Shown here: one piece after another, positions 57,985-64,000 of the stretch
How positions within the stretch are numbered: position 1 is the stretch's first letter
Layout: each line of letters starts with the position of its first letter
Assembly: GCA_009702045.1 (NCBI GenBank)
Contig: WLIV01000004.1
Span: 124,001-188,000 of the forward strand
Source of the DNA: Actinomycetota bacterium
Lineage (GTDB): Bacteria > Actinomycetota > Acidimicrobiia > Acidimicrobiales > Ilumatobacteraceae
Direction: 5' to 3'
DNA: 64,000 nucleotides
The notes under the pieces: model-generated
The model's input: the letters and a program-made list of their open reading frames with translations, nothing else
Database searches by the model: none
What the model was told of the DNA's origin: nothing
Translations under genes and position numbers: made by a program

Positions 57985-60528
57985 ATGAGCGAAGTTCCGT
58001 CCACAGCACGGGTTGTCGTCATCGGTGCCGGCATCGTCGGCAACTGTCTGGTCGGTCATCTCAGCCGATTGGGCTGGACCGACATGGTGCTGCTGGACAA
58101 GGGGCCGCTGCCGAATCCAGGCGGCAGCACGGGCCACGCCTCGAACTTCATCTTCCCCACCGACCACAACAAGGAAATGGCGTTCCTGACGGTCGACAGC
58201 CAGAACCAGTACATCGCAGCCGGAATGAACAACACCTGCGGTGGTATCGAAGTAGCCCGCACTCCTGAGCGCATGGAGGAGTTCAAGCGCCGGATGACGT
58301 CAGCCAAGGCGTGGGGTATCGATGCTCGCCTGGTCACCCCCGCCGAGATCAAGGAGTTGGTGCCGTTCATCAACGAGGAGATCCTCCTCGGGGGCTACTA
58401 CACGCCCAGCGTCTCCGTGGTCGACTCGCTCGCCACCGGCACCCAGATGCGCGACGAGGCCGTCGCCAACGGTGTGCTGTCCGTGTTCGCCAACACCGAA
58501 GTGCTGGATCTGCTCACCGAACCGGCGCCCGGTGGGCCGCGCATCAAGGCCGTCGTCACCGATCGCGGCACGATCGAGGCCGACCACGTGGTCGTCGCCT
58601 GCGGTGTGTGGAGCCCGCGCATCGCCAAGATGGCCGGTGCCAACATTCCGCTCACCCCGGCCGTGCATCAGATGGCCGACGTCGGCCCGATCGACATCCT
58701 GCAGCAGTCCGGTAAGGAACTGGCCTTCCCGATCATCCGCGATATGGACACGTTCTGCTACGAGCGTCAGTCGGCCGGATCGATGGAGGTCGGCAGCTAT
58801 GCCCACCGACCAATCCTGATGCGCCCGGACGACATCCCCTCGATCGCTGCCTCGGCGCTGACCCCAACCGAACTGCCGCTCACCTACGACGATTTCGATC
58901 CGCAGATGGAGCAGGCCATCGAGCTGATGGAGATGCTCGGCGATGCCGAGATCCGCTACGCGATCAACGGTCTGCTCAGCCTCACCCCCGACGCCAACCC
59001 GGTGCTGGGCGAGACCCCCGAGGTGCGCAATCTGTGGAGTGCTGCCGCCGTGTGGATCAAGGAAGGCCCCGGCATCGCGCAGTTGGTGGCCGAGTGGATG
59101 ACATATGGCTACCCGCACATGTGTGATCCGCATGGCAGCGATATCAGCCGCTTCTACCCGCACGAGAAGACCGAGTGGCACATCAACGCTCGGTGCAACG
59201 AGCACTTCAACAAGACCTACGGCATTGTCCACCCGCGTGAGCAGTGGGCCAGTCAGCGTGGCCTGCGACGCAGTCCGTTCTATGCCCGCGAAGAGGCGCT
59301 CGGCGCCACGTTCTTCGACGCCCGTGGCTGGGAGCGTCCGCAGTGGTACTCCAGCAACGAGCAGCTGTTCGCCAAGTTCCCGCAGGCCGCAACGCCGCGC
59401 ACCCACGAGTGGGACGGTCGTTGGTGGAACCCGGTGACCAACGCCGAGCACCTGCAGATGCGCGAGAGCGTCGGTGTGGTGGATCTCACAGCGTTCAACG
59501 AGTTCGACTTCGAGGGCCCCGGCGCGACCGCGTTCTTGAACTACATGTGCGTCAACCAGGTGGAGGTTCCGGTCGGGCGCAGCGTCTACACGCCGTTGCT
59601 CACACCGCATGGTGGTTTCCGTGGCGACCTCACCATCCAGCGCCTCGGTGAGGAGCACTACCGCGTGATCACTGGCGCGTTTGACGGTGGACGCGATCAC
59701 TACTGGTTCAACAAGCACCTGCCGACGGACGGGTCGGTGACGTTCACCGATCGCTCGCAGGGCATCTGCACGATCGGCGTGTGGGGCCCGAACGCAGCCA
59801 AGACGCTGGCCAAGATCGCCACCGACGACACGACCGCCCCCTACGACCTGTCGCAGGGCGGCTTCCCGTACGGCGCGGTCCGCGAGGTGCTGATCAACGG
59901 TGTGCCGTGCACGATGTACCGCATCAGCTACGTCGGGGAGAACGGCTGGGAGATCTACACCCGGATGGAGCACGGCCTCACGCTGTGGGATGCGGTCTTC
60001 GCGGCCGGCCATGAGTTCGAGATCATTCCCGTGGGCATCGGCGTGTACGCCGTGACCGGCCGCATCGAAAAGGGCTATCGCCTGATGGGTTCCGAGCTGG
60101 AGAGTGAGTACAACCCGGTGGAAGCCGGTCTGGCTCGTCCGAAGGTGAAGAGCGCTGACTTCATCGGCAAGGCCGCGTACCTCGCGGCTCGTGCGGAGGC
60201 TCCGGCCGCGGTGATGTGCACACTCTCCATGGACAGTCAGCAGTGCGCCGACGGCTACGACCGGTTCCCCACGGGCGGCAACGAGCCGATTCTGACGCTC
60301 GCGGGCGACCGCATCGTCGATGCCAAGGGCCGCGTCTCGCGAGTCACCACCGCTGGAGCGGGTGTGTCGCTGGGTAAGTACTTGCTGTTGGCGTATCTTC
60401 CGCCCGAACACGCAGTCGTCGGCAACAAGCTGCAGGTGATGTACATGAACGAGTGTTACCCGGTCACCGTTGAAGTTGCCGGCAGCACCCCGCTGTTCGA
60501 CCCCACCGATACCCGCATGAAGGGCTGA
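57985..60528 (+). CDS. Dimethylglycine/sarcosine dehydrogenase-like DAO-GcvT fusion
   Basis: 847 residues. An N-terminal DAO/FAD domain (about 1-380; VVVIGAGIVGNCLVGHLSRLG, GGSTGHASN) is joined to a GcvT-like folate domain (about 430-835; ESVGVVDLTAFNEFDFEGPGA, GVWGPNAAKTL, YVGENGWEIY, VGIGVYAVTGRIEKGYRLMG). The layout is that of dimethylglycine or sarcosine dehydrogenases, which oxidise an N-methyl group and pass the formaldehyde equivalent to tetrahydrofolate. ATG at 57985 follows CAGGGG. Directly upstream of etfBA, its likely electron acceptor. Confidence 0.88.
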   Translation: MSEVPSTARVVVIGAGIVGNCLVGHLSRLGWTDMVLLDKGPLPNPGGSTGHASNFIFPTDHNKEMAFLTVDSQNQYIAAGMNNTCGGIEVARTPERMEEFKRRMTSAKAWGIDARLVTPAEIKELVPFINEEILLGGYYTPSVSVVDSLATGTQMRDEAVANGVLSVFANTEVLDLLTEPAPGGPRIKAVVTDRGTIEADHVVVACGVWSPRIAKMAGANIPLTPAVHQMADVGPIDILQQSGKELAFPIIRDMDTFCYERQSAGSMEVGSYAHRPILMRPDDIPSIAASALTPTELPLTYDDFDPQMEQAIELMEMLGDAEIRYAINGLLSLTPDANPVLGETPEVRNLWSAAAVWIKEGPGIAQLVAEWMTYGYPHMCDPHGSDISRFYPHEKTEWHINARCNEHFNKTYGIVHPREQWASQRGLRRSPFYAREEALGATFFDARGWERPQWYSSNEQLFAKFPQAATPRTHEWDGRWWNPVTNAEHLQMRESVGVVDLTAFNEFDFEGPGATAFLNYMCVNQVEVPVGRSVYTPLLTPHGGFRGDLTIQRLGEEHYRVITGAFDGGRDHYWFNKHLPTDGSVTFTDRSQGICTIGVWGPNAAKTLAKIATDDTTAPYDLSQGGFPYGAVREVLINGVPCTMYRISYVGENGWEIYTRMEHGLTLWDAVFAAGHEFEIIPVGIGVYAVTGRIEKGYRLMGSELESEYNPVEAGLARPKVKSADFIGKAAYLAARAEAPAAVMCTLSMDSQQCADGYDRFPTGGNEPILTLAGDRIVDAKGRVSRVTTAGAGVSLGKYLLLAYLPPEHAVVGNKLQVMYMNECYPVTVEVAGSTPLFDPTDTRMKG

Positions 60529-60529
60529 C

Positions 60530-61297
60530 GTGCGCGTTCTCGTCTGTGTGAAGCGGGTGCCGGCGCCCGGGGCCAAGATCAACCTCACGGCCGACGGACA
60601 GGCCGTCGACACTGCCTACTTGGCGTTCACCACGAGCCCGCATGAGGAGTGCGCGGTGGAGGCGGCTGTGCAACTCGTGGAGCAGCACGGCGGCGAGTCC
60701 ACCGTGCTGACCCTCGGCCCGGCGCAAGCCGACGAGCAGTTGCGTTACGCGGCCAGTATCGGGATCAACAAGGCGGTGCTGTTGCCGATCGAGACTGCGG
60801 AATGGGATCCACAGCGCACGGCATCGGCCATCGCGTCTGCGATCCGCGACGTCGAGGCCACCGACGGCGCCTTTGACATCGTGTTGTTCGGCAACGAGTC
60901 GGCCGACTCGGGCAACTTCCAGGTCGGCGTCCGCGTGGCGCACGCCCTCGGACGCCCAATGGTGAATGGTGTCAAGGGCATTGAGGTCGACGGAGCGTCG
61001 GTGAAGGCCCGTCGCGAAGCGGATGCCGGTGTCGAGGTGTACTCGCTGCAGATGCCCGTGGTGCTGGGTGTCAAGGAGGGCATCAACCTGCCCCGGTACC
61101 CAACGCTGAAGGGTCGTCTGGCATCGAAGAAGGTGGAGGTCGCGCAGGTTGCCCCCGGCGGTGAGCGTGGCGGTCAGCAGATGATCACCCTCGTACAGGC
61201 CGCCGAACAGGTCAGCCAGACCATCGTGTTGGGGCACGGCCCTGAAGCCGCGCCCGCTGTCGTCGACCTCTTGGAAGAGTTGGGGATCCTGAAGTGA
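60530..61297 (+). CDS. etfB: Electron transfer flavoprotein beta subunit
   Basis: 255-residue AMP-binding subunit of ETF. Signatures: VLVCVKRVPAPGAKINL at the N-terminus and SADSGNFQVGVRVAHALGRP; the VLFGNESADSG loop is family-typical. GTG at 60530 is 1 nt after the DMGDH-like stop; its end overlaps etfA by GTGA. ETF carries electrons from the flavoprotein dehydrogenase to the quinone pool. Confidence 0.92.
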   Translation: MRVLVCVKRVPAPGAKINLTADGQAVDTAYLAFTTSPHEECAVEAAVQLVEQHGGESTVLTLGPAQADEQLRYAASIGINKAVLLPIETAEWDPQRTASAIASAIRDVEATDGAFDIVLFGNESADSGNFQVGVRVAHALGRPMVNGVKGIEVDGASVKARREADAGVEVYSLQMPVVLGVKEGINLPRYPTLKGRLASKKVEVAQVAPGGERGGQQMITLVQAAEQVSQTIVLGHGPEAAPAVVDLLEELGILK

Positions 61298-62244
61298 CCG
61301 TGCTCGTCGTCATCGAACATGACCGCGGGACGCTCGCTCCTGCATCGCTCGAGGCACTGGCCGCAGCGCTCCGCCTCGACCCGCACGTCGAGGCGCTCAC
61401 CATCGGCGCAACCGCCGACGCGTTTGCTCCGGAACTTGCCGCGCATGGCGCCGCAGTCGTGCACCAGGTGCACGCCGCCGTGTTGTCCGACTACGGGCCC
61501 GAAGCATGGGGCGAAGTCGTTGCTCAGGCGGTGCGCTCGCTGCGGCCCACCGTTGTGTTGGCCTGCGGTACGGATCGTGGGAACGAGGTCATGGCCCAGG
61601 CGGCTGCGCGTCTCGACCTGCCGATGGTCGCCAACTGCGTGGAGATCGATTCCGCCACCTGGACCATCACTCGCGTTCGCTGGGGTGGTTCATTGCTGGA
61701 GCAGTGCACCTTGTCGGCCGCCACCAAGTTGCTCACCTTCGCGCATCACAGCCACGAGGCCACACCCTCGGCTGCCGCAGGCACGGTGGTCTCGTTGATG
61801 GTGGAACTCGATCCATCGCTGTCGCGCACCGTCGTGACCGAGCGTGTCGAGCGAACGGCGGGCGTGACCCTGGCAACGGCTCCACTGGTCGTCGGCGGGG
61901 GCCGTGCGGTGGGTTCAGCCGAGGGCTTCGCCCCGCTGGAGGCACTGGCGGCTCGCCTCGGCGGTGTCGTCGGTTGCTCACGGGCGGTCACGAACAACGG
62001 ATGGCGCAACCACACCGATCAGGTGGGGCAGACGGGAACGCGCATCGCCCCCGATCTGTACATCGCGTGTGGTATCTCCGGTGCCATCCAGCACTGGGTG
62101 GGCGCCATGGCATCGAAGCAGATCCTCGCGATCAATACCGATCCCGAGGCGAACATGGTCACCAAGGCCGACTACGCCGTGATCGGCGACCTGCACACGG
62201 TGGTGCCGGCCATCACTGCCGAGATCATCCGCCGAAACGGTTGA
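61294..62244 (+). CDS. etfA: Electron transfer flavoprotein alpha subunit
   Basis: 316 residues. The FAD-binding C-terminal segment is intact: VGQTGTRIAPDLYIACGISG, AIQHWVGAMASKQILAIN and NTDPEANMVTKADYAVIGDL. The heterodimer with EtfB accepts electrons from the adjacent dehydrogenase. The 3' end overlaps the convergent metF gene by 20 nt. Confidence 0.93.
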   Translation: MTVLVVIEHDRGTLAPASLEALAAALRLDPHVEALTIGATADAFAPELAAHGAAVVHQVHAAVLSDYGPEAWGEVVAQAVRSLRPTVVLACGTDRGNEVMAQAAARLDLPMVANCVEIDSATWTITRVRWGGSLLEQCTLSAATKLLTFAHHSHEATPSAAAGTVVSLMVELDPSLSRTVVTERVERTAGVTLATAPLVVGGGRAVGSAEGFAPLEALAARLGGVVGCSRAVTNNGWRNHTDQVGQTGTRIAPDLYIACGISGAIQHWVGAMASKQILAINTDPEANMVTKADYAVIGDLHTVVPAITAEIIRRNG

Positions 62245-63067
62245 GCATCTTGCGCTGCCACTCGGCAGTGGCCTGCACGTTGTTGAACGTAAACAAGTGC
62301 AGTCCTTCGATGTTCAGCTCGTCGGCCCGCTTGCTCAGCGGGATGATGAGCTTGTTGGGGTCGTAACCGCCGGGCTTGAACAACCGGCCAAGGACGCCGC
62401 CGTTCTTCTTGACGAAGCGCATGCTGTTGCCGATGCCGAGGCGCATACCCATCGTGAACAACTTGGCCCGGTCGATCACGCCGGGTACGCCGATGTGCAG
62501 CGGCAGGTCGAAACCTGCGGCGCGCTCGGCAGCGGCCCACGTCGTCCACTGGGTGAGGTCGAAGCACATCTGGGTGCTGGCGAACCCTGCCACGCCAGCA
62601 TCCTTCAGCAACTCCTGCTTGGCATGCAGCGCCTCGTGCACCACCTGCGCCGGGATGATTGCGTGGCCATCTGGATAGGCGGTCACACCGATGCGCTGGA
62701 GGCCGTGGTCGCAGCTGAGGAAGTCGCGCAGGAAGCTCACTACACCGTCGTATTTACCGGCAGGCTGTTCAGGATCGCCGGCGATGAGGAACACTTCCTT
62801 GATGCCATGGGAACGGCAGAACTCGGCGAGTCGCTTGACCTCGGCCTCGTCGGGGCACAGACGGGCCGAGATGTGCGGTACCGCCATGTGGCCGAGGTCG
62901 GCCAATCTGGAAGTCAGGTCGAGCGTCGGTTGCTGCCCCTTGGCTGGGCTGCACGTAACCGAGACCGAGGCGCCCGCCGGGATGTGTTCGAGCTGCGTTT
63001 CGAGGTTCTTCATCGGGATGACTTCGTAGCGAGCGTCAGCGATGAGGTGGTGCAGTGAGGAACTCAT
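62225..63067 (-). CDS. Methylenetetrahydrofolate reductase-like protein
   Basis: 280 residues, MTHFR fold: FLIAGDPEQPAGKYDGVVSFLRDF, RIGVTAYPDGHAIIPAQ, SKQELLKDAGVAGFASTQMCFDL and FNNVQATAEWQRKML. Reduces or oxidises 5,10-methylene-THF, NAD(P)H- or FAD-linked; it lacks the C-terminal extension of eukaryotic MTHFR. The ATG at 63067 is 1 nt after the MttB-family stop, so the two are co-transcribed. Likely links methyl groups removed by MttB to folate. Confidence 0.85.
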   Translation of the reverse strand: MSSSLHHLIADARYEVIPMKNLETQLEHIPAGASVSVTCSPAKGQQPTLDLTSRLADLGHMAVPHISARLCPDEAEVKRLAEFCRSHGIKEVFLIAGDPEQPAGKYDGVVSFLRDFLSCDHGLQRIGVTAYPDGHAIIPAQVVHEALHAKQELLKDAGVAGFASTQMCFDLTQWTTWAAAERAAGFDLPLHIGVPGVIDRAKLFTMGMRLGIGNSMRFVKKNGGVLGRLFKPGGYDPNKLIIPLSKRADELNIEGLHLFTFNNVQATAEWQRKMLNRFGG

Positions 63068-63068
63068 A

Positions 63069-64000
63069 TCATCCAAACTCGTTGGGCAGTTCTGCCGTAC
63101 GGCGGGTGACGAACTCCCGCATGGCGTCATCAATCGCCGGGTCCAGCGCCGGTGGTTCGTACTCGGCGAGGCGTCGTTTCCAGAGGGCGTTGGCTCGCTG
63201 CGCAGCGTCGAGGCCACCCTCTTCGCTCCATTGTTCAAAGCTCGAGTTGTCGGCGGTGTCGCTGCGATAGAAGGCGGTCTCGAAATTGGCCAGTGTGTGC
63301 GCCGTGCCCAGGAAATGGTTCCCCGGAGGATTGGTGCGCAGCGCGTCGAGCGCCAATCCGTTTTCGGTGGCGTCGAGGCCACGCACGAACGTCGTCATCA
63401 TGCCCAGCTGATCGCAGTCGAGTACGAACTTCTCGTAGCCGATTGCCAGACCACCTTCCAGCCAACCGGCGGCATGGAGTACGAAGTTGACGCCGCCCAA
63501 GACCGTGGGCTGCAGGGTGTTGGCGCTCTCGTAGGCGGCCTGCGCGTCGGGCAGCTTGCTGGCAGTCAGAGACCCACCTGAACGGAACGGCACACCGAGG
63601 CGGCGAGCGAGCGCGGCCATCGTGTACAGCACGATCGCCGGCTCGGGTGTGCCGAACGTGGGGGCGCCGGTTTGCATACTCATCGAGCTGGCGAACGAGC
63701 CGAACACCACTGGGGCGCCGGGGAGCACCAACTGCACGAAGGTCATTCCGGCAAGCGCTTCGGCCAGGGTCTGCACGGCGACCCCGGCGCTGGTGGACGG
63801 AGCCATGGCCCCAGCGAGGATGAACGGTGTGATGATGCACGCCTGGTTGTGCTCCGCATAGCACTGGGCGGCGGCCAGCATCGTGCCGTCCCACACCAGG
63901 GGTGAACTGGCATTGATCAGGCTGGTCAGCACCGTACGGTCGCCGAGATCGCCGCCGAACCCGAGACGTGCCAGCTCCACACTGTCGGCCGCACGCGACC
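63069..64000 (-). CDS. MttB-family (trimethylamine methyltransferase-like) protein, 5' end outside window
   Basis: The last 310 residues of an MttB/COG5598 corrinoid methyltransferase. Visible: SLINASSPLVWDGTMLAAA, QACIITPFILAGAMAPST, GGSLTASKLPDAQAAYES, GGVNFVLHAAGWLEGGLAIGYEKFVLDCD and LRTNPPGNHFLGTAHTLANFE. No in-frame TAG is seen, so it is a non-pyrrolysine member, like the glycine-betaine methyltransferase MtgB. The frame is open to base 64000. No corrinoid protein is in the window. Substrate (betaine, carnitine, proline betaine or similar) unknown. Confidence 0.85.
   Translation of the reverse strand, partial: SRAADSVELARLGFGGDLGDRTVLTSLINASSPLVWDGTMLAAAQCYAEHNQACIITPFILAGAMAPSTSAGVAVQTLAEALAGMTFVQLVLPGAPVVFGSFASSMSMQTGAPTFGTPEPAIVLYTMAALARRLGVPFRSGGSLTASKLPDAQAAYESANTLQPTVLGGVNFVLHAAGWLEGGLAIGYEKFVLDCDQLGMMTTFVRGLDATENGLALDALRTNPPGNHFLGTAHTLANFETAFYRSDTADNSSFEQWSEEGGLDAAQRANALWKRRLAEYEPPALDPAIDDAMREFVTRRTAELPNEFG

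Noticed and set aside
58300-60612. A 770-codon open frame on the minus strand opposite the DMGDH-like gene
   Set aside because: It is antisense to a gene with clear conserved motifs, shows no domain of its own, and long antisense frames are common in high-GC coding DNA.
63069-64000. Pyrrolysine-containing MttB
   Set aside because: The frame has no in-frame TAG within the visible 310 residues and no pyl genes are in the window, so it is treated as a non-pyrrolysine homologue.

Overview
The window looks like chromosomal sequence from a high-GC Gram-positive actinobacterium, most likely of the class Acidimicrobiia (Ilumatobacter-like). The evidence is the high GC, frequent GTG starts, a DUF2510 protein, a class II DAHP synthase, a carboxyltransferase of the type found in fused acyl-CoA carboxylases, and start codons preceded at 6-9 nt by TAnnnT, the signature of leaderless actinobacterial mRNAs. 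The taxonomic call is inference; no rRNA is present. Coding density is very high. Operon genes overlap by ATGA/GTGA, and many convergent pairs overlap or abut at their stop codons. No phage, transposase, CRISPR array or rRNA was seen.

Layout. 1-4135: end of an acyl-CoA carboxylase carboxyltransferase, then a MenC/N-acylamino-acid-racemase-like enolase-superfamily enzyme, a GNAT protein and a TauE/SafE permease. 4141-9914: an MBL hydrolase divergent from a ProA-like dehydrogenase, a large secreted CAP-domain protein and an M1 peptidase lipoprotein. 9895-15655: panB-panC plus an FAD oxidase, a phosphatidylcholine synthase, a hexapeptide acyltransferase and a DoxX pair. 15734-22744: a heterodimeric ABC exporter with one degenerate ATP site, a DUF2510 protein, a histidine phosphatase, a P450 and a PIG-L deacetylase. 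22760-25583: an unnamed three-gene envelope module (lipoprotein, four-helix membrane protein, OmpA-like protein). 25743-31619: thiolase, MFS transporter, small unknown protein, serine hydrolase, class II DAHP synthase and a sigma-70 factor.

31891-34846: nadD, an LCP/LytR-C-like membrane protein, rsfS, an ABM-domain membrane protein and tRNA-Ala(GGC) with promoter and terminator. 34891-35627: an exported pentapeptide-repeat protein bracketed by a perfect 28-bp direct repeat. 35979-42369: a six-gene type IV pilus operon (PilB, PilC, three prepilin-like proteins and a large glycine-rich PilX-like protein). 42443-46122: an SDR, FGGY kinase and FAD dehydrogenase trio recalling E. coli ygcW/ygcE/ygcU. 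46115-50284: a SGNH acyltransferase and a two-component system. 50382-52665: a possible extracytoplasmic redox module with ApbE and a ferric-reductase-like haem protein. 52643-55090: MraY and a DEAD-box helicase. 55221-64000: SDR, MFS, GntR regulator, a dimethylglycine-dehydrogenase-like flavoprotein, EtfB, EtfA, MetF and an MttB-family methyltransferase.

How it fits together. The last region reads as a methylated-amine catabolic locus: a methyltransferase or demethylating flavoprotein removes methyl groups, tetrahydrofolate and MetF handle the one-carbon units, and ETF takes the electrons. The phosphatidylcholine synthase in the same window uses choline, so the organism probably meets choline or betaines, but substrate identity is inferred. 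The most interesting less familiar items are the OmpA/lipoprotein/membrane module, the repeat-flanked pentapeptide gene, the ApbE redox module and the window-wide leaderless-promoter pattern, which also fixes several start codons.
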